From positions 146,798,407 to 146,862,406 of the forward strand of contig CM035408.1 in NCBI GenBank assembly GCA_020310875.1: DNA of 64,000 bases, written 5' to 3'. This stretch comes from Ceratopteris richardii (lineage: Eukaryota; Streptophyta; Polypodiopsida; Polypodiales; Pteridaceae). The notes beneath the pieces are model-generated. The model was not told the DNA's origin. It saw only the letters and a list, made by a program, of their open reading frames with translations, and did no database searches. Both the position numbers and the translations under genes were made by a program. Below are positions 23,890 through 35,245 of this stretch, piece after piece (positions within the stretch are counted from its first letter, which is position 1; the number at the start of each line of letters is the position of its first letter).

Positions 23890-24807
23890 TGTTGGTGCAA
23901 GTACACAAGCCTTTACACTTGGTTAGGCTTGAAAAGAAACATGTGCAACTATGTGAACCATTGCTTGTAACAATTGGATACTTACCACTTGTAAAAGAAT
24001 TTGATCTAGGAAGAATATTATAATTCCACTCATCTTGTGGGGTTAGGAGAATAAAGAACTACGAGTTTCTCATGAGAGAATATCTCCTCATTTAGAGGAA
24101 GCACTTTTAGGTGAAGCCTCATTTGAATTTCAAATTCAAATTTGAAGAAAGTCACTATAAAAGAGACTTGTAATCTCACGGCCATTAGTGTTCCCATTAT
24201 TGAGTTTATTGCTGATCATTTGTGTATGTTGAGTGGCTTCCACCATAGCATTCTCTTATCACTATCATTGGGCATCATTTATATGCCAATGATCATGTAT
24301 AACATTGTTCTATAATACATTACATTATTGATCACATATGTCTTCATCTTTGCTATGTTCACTCAGAATAGTGTACTTGTGATGACCATATTTCAGTGAT
24401 CTCTCCATCATGTTTCATGTTCTATGGCTTGTTGGAACCAGTGCAAAGTCTAATCCAAGCTACCAAAATTTGAAGCAATTTGATTCAGCCAATTGGAAGA
24501 AATTTGCATCGAAAGTACTCTCTAGTCATTCTCTGCACATTCCCTAAAAGTCGGGGGTAAGCATCTACTTGCTAAAGTTATTGCTCAATGTATAGTTTAT
24601 CATTTTAATTGATTCCACTTGGAATCATTAGCTATTCAAGCAAATTAGATACATCCAAAAGGAATTTTCCTAATTGCTACTGTACTGTAAGCACTGAGCA
24701 AAATATCTATAAGGTGTCAAGACCAAAATAGCAAGTTTTTTGTCACAAGCTAGTTGCAAAGTTACCTGTTTTGATTCAATTGTTTGAAGCATCATGTCCA
24801 AAGTACA
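23890..24807 (+). repeat. C5 5' LTR, broken by C6 insertion
   Basis: Starts TGTTGGTGCAAGTAC and matches the C5 3' LTR at 31943 closely until 24807, where a second, more diverged LTR starts. The last about 135 bp of this LTR are missing. A palindrome TTCAAATTTGAA at 24135-24146 lies just upstream of CTATAAAAG at 24155-24163. Confidence 0.85.
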
Positions 24808-25862
24808 TGTTGGTATAAATCACAAGCCTACACATTTGGCTTGAAAGATATCATGAAGACTCTACATGCATGAAGAACCATAGGAACATATGCTAGTGAT
24901 TACTTACCACTTTACCTCATTGTAAAAGTCAATTTGACTTAGAATCTTTTGTAATCACCTACCCAAATGATTCGTGGAAAAGTTAGTTCACTTGATTGAG
25001 AGAATATCTCCAAACCTTTAGGAGCTTGATCATAGGGAGCCAAGAATTTGAATTTGAATTCAAATCCTTATTCATTACATATAAAAAGTGATCAAGAAAA
25101 GTCGTGGTAAGAGACATCACTCCTGAGCTTCATTCTACTGTCATTGAGTGTGTGTGAGGACTACTCCATAGCCTACACCTCTCTACACCATTAGGCAATG
25201 CTACTCATGCCAATGGGATTGTACACAAGTGTTAATTTATAGATACATTTACATTATTCATCTCTGTGCTCACTGATTGTCTACTCCAAAGTCTGTCAAC
25301 TTGTCAAGGGCATATCCCAGTCAATACTACTCCAAATTCAGTGATTCAAAGCTTGTTGGATTCATCTCAAAGTCATCTACATGCTGACAAAGTTTGAAGT
25401 GATTTCATGCAGTCAATTCAGAGAAATCCTCGTCGAGGTGCTCACTGGTCTATCTCTGCTACAGTCCTAAAAAATCGGGGGTATACCAAATTGGTAAACA
25501 ATTTCTCTTAGCATAGTTCATTATTTTAAATCATTCCACTTGCAAATGTTAGCTTACTAAGATAATTGAATACCCCTAGAAGGAATTTTATCAATTGCTA
25601 CTGTGCTGGTCACACTGAGCAAAACATTGAGCAGGTGTCAAGACCAAAATAGAAGGTTTTCTTGACTTTGTGACTTCCAAAGTTATCTGTTTTGATTCAA
25701 TCATTGCACACTTCATTTCCAAAGGACATAGGACATTTCTTGGTGTCATTGGAAAGCTAAGGGAGTCTACTAATCAATTCTGAAGCTAAAGAGGGCTGGT
25801 ACAAAGCAGGTTTTAGTAGTACCTACTCAATCTCTTGGATCATCCATCCAGCTTTCCCAATA
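24808..25862 (+). repeat. C6 5' LTR
   Basis: 1,055 bp, TGTTGGTATAAATC to CTTTCCCAATA. Diverged from the C5 LTRs but collinear. Contains ATTTGAATTCAAAT (25052-25065) upstream of TATAAAAAG (25080-25088). Followed one base later by the PBS. Confidence 0.85.
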
Positions 25863-25863
25863 G

Positions 25864-25875
25864 TGGTATCAGAGC
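25864..25875 (+). promoter_or_regulatory. C6 primer-binding site
   Basis: TGGTATCAGAGC is the standard plant copia site complementary to the 3' end of initiator-Met tRNA. The gag ATG follows at 25888. Confidence 0.9.
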
Positions 25876-25887
25876 AAATAAGGTAAA

Positions 25888-27966
25888 ATGGGAGATGGTT
25901 TTCCTTCATTTATTGACAAATTGGACAGGAACAATTATCAAGCTTGGTCTCTAAGGATGAAGACCTACTTACAAGGAAGGAGTCTCTATGGATACATCTC
26001 AGGAGATGAGGAATCACCCTCATTCAAAGCAAGAGGTTTGCCAACCAAGGAGGAACAAGAAAAACTCAACACATGGTGTGCAAGGGATGCATTGGCAAGG
26101 TCTTATTTACTCAACTCTATATCTGACTTTCTTTTACCTCATATCAAAAATTTTAAGACTTCCCAAGAGACTTGGGAAACCTTGTCATCATATTTTTCCT
26201 CCAATACAAGGGCTAGGAAAAATCAGTTGTGGATTGAATTCACAACACTAAGAAAGCAACCTAAGCAAGTTGTTTCAGAATTTGTGACCAAGATCAAAGA
26301 TGTTGCAAATCAGTTAGCAAGCATAGGAGAAGAGATTGAAGAGGAACAAATTGTAAGGTAGGTAATCAATGGTATCAAGGCTGATGACAAGTGGGAAAGC
26401 TTCACCACTGCAATGGATCTCTACATGGACATGCACACTCCAAATCTTACAAATCTCATGGGTCAACTATTCACACATGAAGTAAAGCTTACCAAGAGTG
26501 GAGATACTACCAAAGGTAACAACTCTTCTGCCCTATACACTGATAAGAAATCTAAGGATAAAGGCAAGAGTAAGAAGGTGGAAGATGAATGCTCTACCTC
26601 CCAAGCCAACTATGCAGGGAGAGGTAGATCTTCAAGAGGTAGGGGTAGAGGAGGTAAGCAAGGTAGGGGGAGACCCTATAACACATCACCATGTAACATT
26701 TGTGGTTTGTCAAATCACACCACAGATGAGTGTTACAGGAATTACAAAAATCAGAGAGGAAGAGGCTACCAAAGAGGTGGATACTCTCAGTCTAGAGGAA
26801 GGTTCAACCATCACCAAGGCCACAACAACAATTATAACAACAACTACAACAACAATTACAATGGCAACTACCAAGGAGGACTCAGAAACAGAAAGGACTA
26901 CAACAACTACACAGAGGAGCAGGATGACTCTCTCTTGATCATGAACATGACTTCAAAGTCAGGTACAAATGATGATCACTTATTTTATATTGATTCAGGG
27001 TGTTCAAATCATGTGGCTGGTAATGTTGCACTACTCTCTGATCTTGAGGAACCAAAAGGTAAACACCAAGTCCAAACAGGTGATGATACAAAGCATTCTG
27101 TAGTTAAAGTTGGAAATGTGAAAACTTGTGATGGTAATCAGAATTTGTTGAGCAGAGTACTTTATGTACCTACAATTACAAAGAACTTAATGAGTGTTGG
27201 TCAGATTGTAGAGAAAGGGTTGCAAGTCATATTCAATCACTATGGAGCATTTGTGGAGGACCCAAGACATGGATTCAAAAGGATAGCTAAAGGAGAAAAA
27301 TCAGGTAGACTTTTCACTTTTGAGTTGGAAGATATAAAGAACATTGCATTATACAGTTATAAGGATCAGACACTTTCAGAGCTTGAGATTTGGCACAAGA
27401 GATTAGGGCACATAGGAGAAAGGACCTTGAAGCAAATGTGCAAGGACCAATGTGTGCTTGGGATACCTAATGTATCCAAGCAACATATGATTTACAAGTG
27501 TGGTGCTTGTCAATTTGGTAAGTCTCACAGGTTACCCTTCTCCAAGAAAGGATATATGCATGAAGACTATCTAGAGCTTGTACACACAGATGTATGGGGA
27601 CCTAGCAAAGACCCCTCAGTCTCAAGTTCAAGGTACTATGTGTCTTTTATTGATGATTATAGCAGATGGACTGTATTATACTTTATGAAGCACAAGGATG
27701 AGGTGTTTAATTGTTTTAAGAAATATCTTGCACTAGTTGAAAATCAGACAGGAAGGAATTTGAAGAGGCTAAGGTCAGATGGAGGAGGTGAGTACTTCTC
27801 CAATGAATTTGAGGACTTCTTGCAGGACAGAGGCATCAAAAGGGAAATAACCACAAGGTACTCTCCTGAGCAGAATGGGGTAGCTGAAAGAAGAAATAGG
27901 TTAATTGTTGAGACAGCTAGATCTATTCTTAATGAGAAGAAATTACCTAACTATCTATGGGCATAG
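25888..27966 (+). pseudogene. gag-pol: C6 gag, protease and integrase core
   Basis: One frame from ATG 25888 with a single TAG at 26359. Gag (residues 1-180) has the copia pattern DRNNYQAWSLRMKTYLQGR. A Gly/Arg-rich stretch precedes a CCHC knuckle (CNICGLSNHTTDEC, about 26693-26735), then an Asn/Tyr-rich run. Protease site: YIDSGCSNH near 26990. Pre-integrase: HKRLGH and CGACQFGK. Integrase DDE all present: HTDVWGP, RSDGGGEY, GVAERRN. A shift at about 27963 moves the rest to another frame. This is the best-kept copia of the window, about 1,350 codons long in total with the next piece. Confidence 0.93.
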
Positions 27967-29960
27967 TGTTTCTACTGCCACCTATCTCATAAACAGGTTA
28001 CCATCAAAGTCACTTGATGGTATGACACCATATGAAGCATGGCATGGTAAGAGACCATCATTGGATCACTGCAAAATTTTTGGATGTGTAGCATATGTAC
28101 ACATTCCTTCACAGGTAAGAGGAAAGCTAGATCCAAAGGCTGAAAAATGTATTTTCATTGGATATGATTTAAATATAAAAGGTTACAGGTTTTATAACCC
28201 TACCAATAAGGGATTTATGGTAAGCAGAGATGTGATCTTTGATGAGAATGATTCTTGGTATGAGAATGAATGCAGGAATGTCAAATTACCCTATGATTTG
28301 GAAGAAGAATTTCCAAAACTTACAAAGGAGGAACCTACTCAGGATGGAGAGTCAAGTTGAGATGATGAAGATACAATCAATCTTGAAGAGTTCAAGGCAT
28401 GGAAGTCCAAAGGCAAAATGAAGATGAAGAAGCTTGAGGACATACCAGAATCTTCAACTCAATCAATCAGAAGGTCTCAAAGAGAAAGCAAAAAACCTAT
28501 CAGATATGGGTATGATACATCTCTTGTTACTAAACATTCAATTTATCTTGCAAAGGATTTGTCAAATGAAGAACCAGGATCATATGAAGAAGCAATCACA
28601 AAATCAGAATGGAAAGAGGCTATGGATGAGGAGCTTGAAGCACTCAAGGAGACTGATACATGGGAGTTAGTACCCAAGAAGGACTCCATGAAGGTAATAG
28701 GATCCAGATGGATCTATAAATTGAAAAGAAATTCTGATGGCACAATTAACAGGTACAAGGCCAGATTGGTAGCCATGGGTTTTGCACAAACCCAAGGCAT
28801 TGACTATGAAGAAACATTTTCTCCTGTGGCCAAGATGCCAACAATCAGAGTGTTGGTGAGTGTGGCTGCATCAAAAAATTGGAATATGTACCAATTGGAT
28901 GTCAAGAATGCTTTCTTGAATGGATGGATCTCAGAAGAGGTTTATATGTCACAACCTCCTGGCTATGAAGAACCTAAGAAGGTAACTTATGTTTGCAAAT
29001 TAAAGAAGGCTTTATATGGATTGAAGCAGGCACCTAGGGCATGGAATTACAGGCTAACTACATACCTCCAAGACCAAGGTTTTGTCATGAGTAAGGCTGA
29101 CACTTTGCTGTTCATTAAGAGAAGTAATTCAAAGGTAATCTATCTCTATGTTTATGTTGATGACATCATCATTACAGGTAATGATGTCAGTGGAATCAGA
29201 AATATCAAAAGCCAAATGATGAAGGAGTTCAAGATCAATGATCTTGGGCTATTGAAGTATTTTTTGGGACTTGAATTAGTTTACACTAATTCATGGATAT
29301 ACATTACTCAGAAGAAGTATGTGCAGGACATGTTGAAGAAATTTCACTTGCAGGATGCTAAAGCAGCTAGCACTCCAATGGAGGTGAATTTAAAGCTAAG
29401 TGCCCATGAAGGTGATGAAGTCCAAGACATTACAGGTTATCAAAGTATAGTGGGTAGCTTGAACTATGCTACCTTGACTAGAATTGACATTGCATATGGA
29501 GTTAGTGTGCTAAGTCAATTTATGCACAACCCAAGGATACCTCACTTAGAGGCTGCCAAGAGAATATTGAAGTACCTCAAGGGTACACAGAACCATGGTT
29601 TGTATTTTCCTTATACTTCAGATATTGATATAAAAGTCTATTCAGATGCAGATTGGGCAGATGCAAGGATGATAGGAGGAGCACTTCAGGATACATTTCT
29701 TTTGCAGGAGACAAACCAATTTCATGGTCTGCAAAGAAGCAACCAACTATTGCATTGTCTTCTACAGAGGTAGAGTATAGAGGGCTAGCTAATGCCACTC
29801 AAGAAGCAATTTGGATTAAGCTTTTGTACACAGAATTGGGCTTATATACTAGGCCACCAATTATCTTTGGAGATAATACAAGTTCTCTTCACCTTGCAGC
29901 TAATCCTATCTATCATGCCAGGACCAAACACATAGAAGTTCATTATCATTATGTGAGGGA
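27967..29960 (+). pseudogene. pol: C6 integrase C-terminus, RT and RNase H
   Basis: Continues C6 after a one-base shift. TGA at 28358 interrupts the linker. Seen: [70 protein letters not shown], catalytic YVDDIIITG near 29155, and SIVGSLNYATLTRIDIAYG. A second shift near 29660 (loss of one G) precedes RNase H (DRRSTSGYISFAGD, SSTEVEYRGLANATQEA, HARTKHIEVHYHYVRE). At about 29960 it is fused to the C5 integrase by deletion. Confidence 0.92.
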
Positions 29961-30190
29961 GAACTTGTCCACACAGATGTGTGGGGACCAAGCAAGACCC
30001 TTCAATTTCAGGCTCAAGGTACTATGTGTCTTTCATTGATGATTCAATTGGTGGACTATCTTATACTTTATGAAACATAAAGATGAAGTGTTCAGTTGCT
30101 TCAAGAAGTATCTTGCACTTGTGGAAAACCAAACAGGAAGAAGCCCAAAGAGACTAAGGTCAGATGGAGGAGCTGAGTACTTCTCAGATG
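29961..30190 (+). pseudogene. pol: C5 integrase core remnant
   Basis: Begins inside the catalytic core (LVHTDVWGPSK in one frame) directly after C6 RNase H, then shifts to FMKHKDEVFSCFKKYLALV and RLRSDGGAEYFS. The third catalytic residue and the whole C-terminal integrase are missing: GGAEYFS is joined to DDEDTINLEEF, which in C6 lies about 570 bases further on. The gag and protease of C5 are absent. Confidence 0.85.
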
Positions 30191-31930
30191 ATGAGGACAC
30201 CATCAACTTGGAGGAATTCAAGGCATGGAAATCAAAGGGCAAGGCCCAAATGAAGAGATTCGAAGACTTACCTGAATCATCTAACAAAGGTCTAAGGAGA
30301 TCACAAAGGGAGGGAAAGAAGCCAATGAGATATGGGTATGACACTTCATTAGTTTCTAAGCATTCCATTTATCTTGCTAAGGATTTATCACTTTAAGAAC
30401 CTACTTCATATGAAAGGCAAAGACCAAGGTAGAATGGAAGGAAGATATGGATGAAGAAATAGAAGCTCTCAACGTCAATGATACTTGGGAGCTAGTACCC
30501 AAGAAGGCATCAATGAAGGTAATTGGTTCTAGATGGATTTAAAAAATCAAGAGAAAGATGGATCCATAAACAGGTACAAAGCTAGACTTGTGGCTAAGGG
30601 TTTTTCACAAACCGAAGGAGGTGATTATGAAGAAACATTCTCACCTGTGGCCAAAATGCGAACCATTAGAGTATTGGTAAGTGTGGCTGCATCAAGGAAT
30701 TGGAATATGTATCAATTGGATATGAAAAATGATTTTTTCAATGGTTGGATTCCAGAGGAGGTTTACATGGCTCAACCTCCTAGCTATGAAGACCCAAGCA
30801 AGGTTAATTATGTGTGCAAATTGAACAAAGATCTTTATGGTTTGAAGCAAGCACCTAGAGCATGGAATCATAGGTTGACTACCTATCTTCAAGATCAAGG
30901 ATTCATCATGAGCAAGACAGATTCTTCTCTGTTTGTCAAAAGAAGCAACTCAAAATTGATATTTTATGTGTTTATGTTGATGACATCATCCTAACAAGTA
31001 GTGATGCCAATGGCATCAAACACATCAAGAACCAAATGATGCAAGAGTTCAAAATCAGTGACCTAGGGTTTCTAAAGTATTTTCTTGGACTTGAATTCGT
31101 CTATACAAATTCTGGAATTTACATTTATCAAAGGAAGTATGTGCAAGACATGTTGAAGAAGTTCCACTTGGAGAATGCTAAGGTAGCTAGCACCCCTATG
31201 GAGGTAAATCATAAATTGAGTGCTCATGAATGTGATTTGCTTGAAGACATTGCAGGATACCAAAGCATAGTTGGAAGTCTAAACTATGCAACTCTAACAA
31301 GGATTGATATAGCACATGGAGTAAGTGTTTTCAGTCGATTCATGCATAAACCTAGAGCTCCTTACTTGGAACTTGCCAAGAGGATTTTAAAGTATCTCAA
31401 GGGTACTTAAAATCAAGGTTTATACTTTCCATACACATCAGATTTAGACATCAAGTTATACTCAAATGCAGATTGGGTAGGTTGTAAGGATGACAGGAGG
31501 AGTGCTTCTTATTATCTTTCTTTTGCAGGTGATAAGCCCATTTCATGGTCTTCCAAGAAGCAACCTACTATTGCTTTATCTTCTACAAACGCTGAATACA
31601 GGGCATTAGCCAATGCTACTCAAGAAGCCATATGGATTAGATTGCTCTACTCAGATTTGGGACTTCATACTCACTCACCTATGATCTTTGGTGACAATAT
31701 AAGTTCTTTGCATCTTGCCGCAAATCCTATCTATCATGCAAGAACCAAGCATATAGAAGTTCACTATCATTATGTTAGAGAGAAGTTATTGAGCAAGGAG
31801 ATTCAATTGGCATATGTATCCACAAATATGCAATGTGTAGTTTATTGACCAAAGCACTTGATGGTACTAAACTTTGCAGTTTTAAAGCTATGATTGGATC
31901 GCATGACATTCAAGAGGATTGATGAAGAAG
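30191..31930 (+). pseudogene. pol: C5 RT and RNase H
   Basis: Collinear with C6. Linker KAWKSKGKAQ, then a stop at 30394, then RT from 30533 ([37 protein letters not shown]). The region around the catalytic site is out of frame (30960-30990). 31036-31410 is RT-RNase H connection. 31500-31848 is RNase H with ARTKHIEVHYHYVREK. Stops at 31408 and elsewhere. Slightly more decayed than C6. Confidence 0.9.
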
Positions 31931-31942
31931 AGTAGGGGGAGC
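31927..31942 (+). promoter_or_regulatory. C5 polypurine tract
   Basis: AAGAAGAGTAGGGGGAG-type purine run directly before the 3' LTR. Confidence 0.8.
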
Positions 31943-32996
31943 CATTGGTGCAAGTACACAAGCCTTCACACTTGGCTAGGCTTGAAAAGAAATATGTGCA
32001 ACTATGTGAACCATTGTTTGTAACAATTGGATACTTACCACTTGTACTAAAGACTTTGATCTAGGAAGAATATTGTAATTCCACTCATCTCGTGTAGTTA
32101 GGAGAATAAAGAACTACAAGTTTCGCATGAGAGAATATCTCCTCATTTAGAGGAAGCACTTTTAGGTGAAGCCTCATTTGAATTTCAAATTCAAATTTGA
32201 AGAAAGTTACTATAAAAGAGACTTGTAATCGCACGGTCATTAGTGTCCCCATTACTGAGCTTATTGTTGATCATTTGTGTATGTTGAGTGGCTTAAACCA
32301 TAGCCTACTCTTATCACTATCATTGGGCATCATTTCTATGCCAATGATCATGTATAACATTGTTCTATAATACATTACATTATTGATCACATTTGTCTTC
32401 ATCTCTGCTATGTTCACGTAGAATAGTGTACTTGTGATGACCATGTCTCAGTGATCTCTCCCTCGTTTTTCATGTTCTATGGCTTGTTAGAACCAGCTCA
32501 AATTCTACTCCAAGCTATCAAAATTTGAGGCAATTTGATCCAGCCGATTGGAAGAAATTTGCGTCAAAGTACTCTCTAGTCATTCTTTGCACATTCCCAA
32601 AAAAGTTGGGAGTAAGCATCTACTTGCTAAAGTTATTGCTTGGTGTATAATTTATCATTTTAAGTGATTCCACTTGGAATCATTAGATATCTAAGCTAAT
32701 TAGATACCTTCAAAAGGAAGGTTCCTAATTGCTATTGTAGTGTGAGCACTAAGCAAAATATCTAGCAGGTGTCAAGACCAAAATAACAAGTTTTTTATCA
32801 CAAGCTAGTTGCAAAGTTATCTGTTTTGATTCAATTGTTTGAAGCATCATCTCCGAAGTACATAGGCACTTATTTAGTGTCATTAGCAAGCTAAAGGGGC
32901 CTACAACACAACTCTAAAGAGAAAAAGGGTAGGTACAAAGCAGGGATTAGCAGTACCAACTCATCCTCTTGTGGTATCCATCCATCTTTCCCAACA
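31943..32996 (+). repeat. C5 3' LTR
   Basis: About 1,054 bp, closely matching the C5 5' LTR fragment (23890-24807). Ends CTTTCCCAACA. Keeps TTCAAATTTGAA (32190-32201) and TATAAAAG (32211-32218). Its first two bases look mutated (CATTGG for TGTTGG). No clean 5-bp target duplication with the left side is visible. Confidence 0.85.
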
Positions 32997-33101
32997 AGTG
33001 CAACATCTCCTTTGTTGCTACCACTCCTTGCCTTGAGCCACAACTCCACCTCCATGAAAAGGGCACTACATTCTTCAAACTTTAGTGGCTGAGGTATGAT
33101 T
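32997..33101 (-). pseudogene. gag: C4 gag, continuation beyond C5
   Basis: The minus strand reads KFEECSALFMEVE then KARSGSNKGDVA, a copia gag tail that leads into the gag/protease piece left of C5 (23889 downward). C5 therefore inserted in C4 gag. The rest of C4 gag and its 5' LTR are missing. Confidence 0.65.
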
Positions 33102-33312
33102 TGAGTAAGCCCTTCATTGAGATTCTATCTAGATCCTCATCTAAGCTTCACATTGGGAGTGCACGAGTGGAAAGCACCATTGTTGTAGCTGCAAAAATAT
33201 TGGCAGTTTGAGAATTTGAGTTCTCTATCTCTCAATCTGCATCTACCTTTGTCAGTGTTTTTCTCTCAATTCTATTTACTGGTCTATTTTGTTGTGTTGT
33301 TATTTTCTTACA
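33102..33312 (+). repeat. C3 3' LTR, right end only
   Basis: Matches the last about 210 bp of the LTR at 19033-19477 (TTTGAGAATTTGAGTTCTC, ending TTTTCTTACA) and is followed by the CTATC target duplication. Confidence 0.8.
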
Positions 33313-33370
33313 CTATCCTCTTGGCTAAGAATAAGGATAGATCAATGAGGTTGTGTATTGGTTATTGAGT
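33313..33370 (+). pseudogene. pol: G2 RT, resumed after C3
   Basis: Reads LLAKNKDRSMRLCIGY, the RT motif that follows the SSPW segment ending at 19032. It then meets a stop, and recognisable gypsy sequence is lost. Confidence 0.7.
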
Positions 33371-33789
33371 GACTATGGTCCTAAACCCGAGAAAAGTGCA
33401 AATACTTGTAGCTAAATCTACTCAGTCTCCTATATTTTGGCGAGATCTTCTTATGTTAGGCTCGGCTTATGGGCACAATAAGGCTAAATTTTTGGATCCC
33501 CAGAAGGATCACCAAATGGTTACTCATTCCATTCCTACAATGTGTATTGATATCTAGGTCTTGTTTAGAGTCACTTATTGTTGCAATTCCTCCTCTTGCC
33601 TCTTAGTTTCTTTTTGTTCCAGTACTATTAGAAAGAAGTATATGCTAGTCCTATGATTAAGCCACCCACTCCTTCAGATAGGTTGTTGAGTTTGTGGCAA
33701 GGAGGGTGAAATGTAAGTGCCATGCTCAATGTGAAAAAGCATAGGACTGTAGTACAAGAATTAGCTCAAAAGGGGTTTTTGGGATACTC
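33371..33789. other. No gene recognised
   Basis: An open stretch of 62 codons at 33369-33557 shows no known domain. It could be diverged G2 sequence. Nothing else is supported. Confidence 0.3.
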
Positions 33790-34185
33790 TAGATGGTCCC
33801 CCTAGATTACATCTGGGGTTTCATTAGATACTCCTAAGATCCATTCCTCATTTACCATCTTGGAAAATTGATCTACTAGTATATGAGCTTTTCTTGGCTT
33901 GGTTGCCACTATGAAGTGAAATTCTTGTAGAAGAAGTATCCGCCACATTAATTGTACTATCAATTCTAGTTTTTTGATGATGTACTTCAAAGCTTCATGA
34001 TCCATGTAAAACATAATGTGCTTATCCATCAAATAATGGCTATACTTAATCACAAAAAAGATCATTGATAGGCACTCTTTTTCTATTGTATTGTAGTTTC
34101 TTTTGGCATCGTTAAGGTTTCGACTTGTGTAGTAGATTGGATGGTCCAACTTTTTCTCATCGGCTTGATAGAGTACTACACCCAG
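33790..34185 (-). pseudogene. pol: G3: gypsy RNase H, minus strand, interrupted by G4
   Basis: Reads VVLYQADEKKLDHPIYYTSR, NYNTIEKECLSMIF, YMDHEALKYIIKK and ILVDQFSKMV, the gypsy RNase H order. It starts exactly at the G4 LTR edge (34185) and ends with a stop near 33800, after which nothing is recognised. A 115-codon open piece is preserved. Confidence 0.85.
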
Positions 34186-35245
34186 TGTTGTATGGGATGT
34201 ATTAGGGGATTCTTGGACAAGAAGGGATTTGAGTGTTTGTAGGAGAAAAGGGAAGGAAAATAAGAAAGATACACAGTGGAAGCCTCTGTCGATTGATTAT
34301 AAGAAGACAAATACAATGGTGATGCACAATACAATCCAATGCTTCTCTGTAAAATCCCACAGAGTGCTTAATCACAAAATACCAAATACCCAAGGGTCTT
34401 GTTGCTGCCGGCCTTCTCTACACCAAACCTCCACCTTCTCCAAGCCTGCACTTGTGCACACCTTGCACCGAGCTTCCAATAAGGAGGACGTATGGACACC
34501 TTCTGTTGGCACATGCACAGCTTCAATGAGACCTTGGGATCCTTGGGGTGAATAGCTTAGCAATTCTCTGCATACTTCTTAGTCACTCTTCATGCACACC
34601 TTGCACTTCACTTTTCTGCATCGCGCACTGTGTGACTTGCACTTCTCTCTCTTGCCTAGCTTAGACTATGCTAATCTTTCTTAGTCTTGCTTAGTCCAAG
34701 AATAATCCTTGGCTTGATTTGAGTGTCGATTCACCTACGCTCCTAACTGCAAGAGTATCTTGGTGCTCACTTTGATGTCCCAAGATTGTCTCCACAAGTG
34801 GGCAGCCAACGAATCCCTATTTTTTCCTATAGTGACTTAAGACTTAAAAAAATTTTAATTGGTGGACCATACTTTCACTTCTGCGTACGCTGCCGCTTCA
34901 CATACCTTCACATTTTTCCTTTTAATTCTTCAATTGTGCACCTAAGAGAGGGTTCATATGAACCTTCCAAAAAACTTTAAAAACACTTTTGAACCTTAGG
35001 GAAATTACAGAAATAGCACTGCAACTTGCAACCTACTTTCTGCAATTTTACCCTTTCTGAACCAATTCATTGTGCACTACCTATGCACGTTGACACCTAT
35101 ACTTCAAACACTTTGACTTTTCCCATGTTGACTTTGACCTTGAGCATGTTGACTCTTATCGATTTGACTTTGACCTTTTGAGTTTGACTACAATTGACTT
35201 TGACCATGGTTGACTTTGACCAGTATGACTTTTATGGGCTCAACA
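34186..35245 (-). repeat. G4 LTR (3' LTR of a minus-strand gypsy-like element)
   Basis: On the minus strand it starts TGTTGAGCCCATAAAAG right after a polypurine-like GGTGGTGGGCAA and ends CCCATACAACA at the G3 coding break. About 1,060 bp. Contains a dense run of TTGAC motifs near its start (35104-35231). Only one LTR is visible, so ends are inferred from the terminal TG/CA and the G3 interruption. Confidence 0.6.
35104..35231. promoter_or_regulatory. Cluster of W-box cores (TTGACT/TTGACC)
   Basis: About eleven TTGAC(T/C) cores in 130 bases, several as the pair TTGACTTTGACC. W-boxes bind WRKY factors, regulators of plant stress response. The position is at the U3 start of the G4 LTR. Regulatory function is inferred. 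Confidence 0.5.

Larger units (their letters stand above)
19033..33312 (+). mobile_element. C3: copia insertion (14.3 kb with its nest) in G2 RT
   Basis: Bounded by TGTTAG at 19033 and CTTACA at 33312, with near-identical target duplications CTATT (19028-19032) and CTATC (33313-33317). The plus-strand RT of G2 resumes right after. C3's own content is a 5' LTR, PBS and partial gag on the left and only the right end of its 3' LTR. Everything between is younger insertion (C4, C5, C6) or deleted. Confidence 0.8.
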
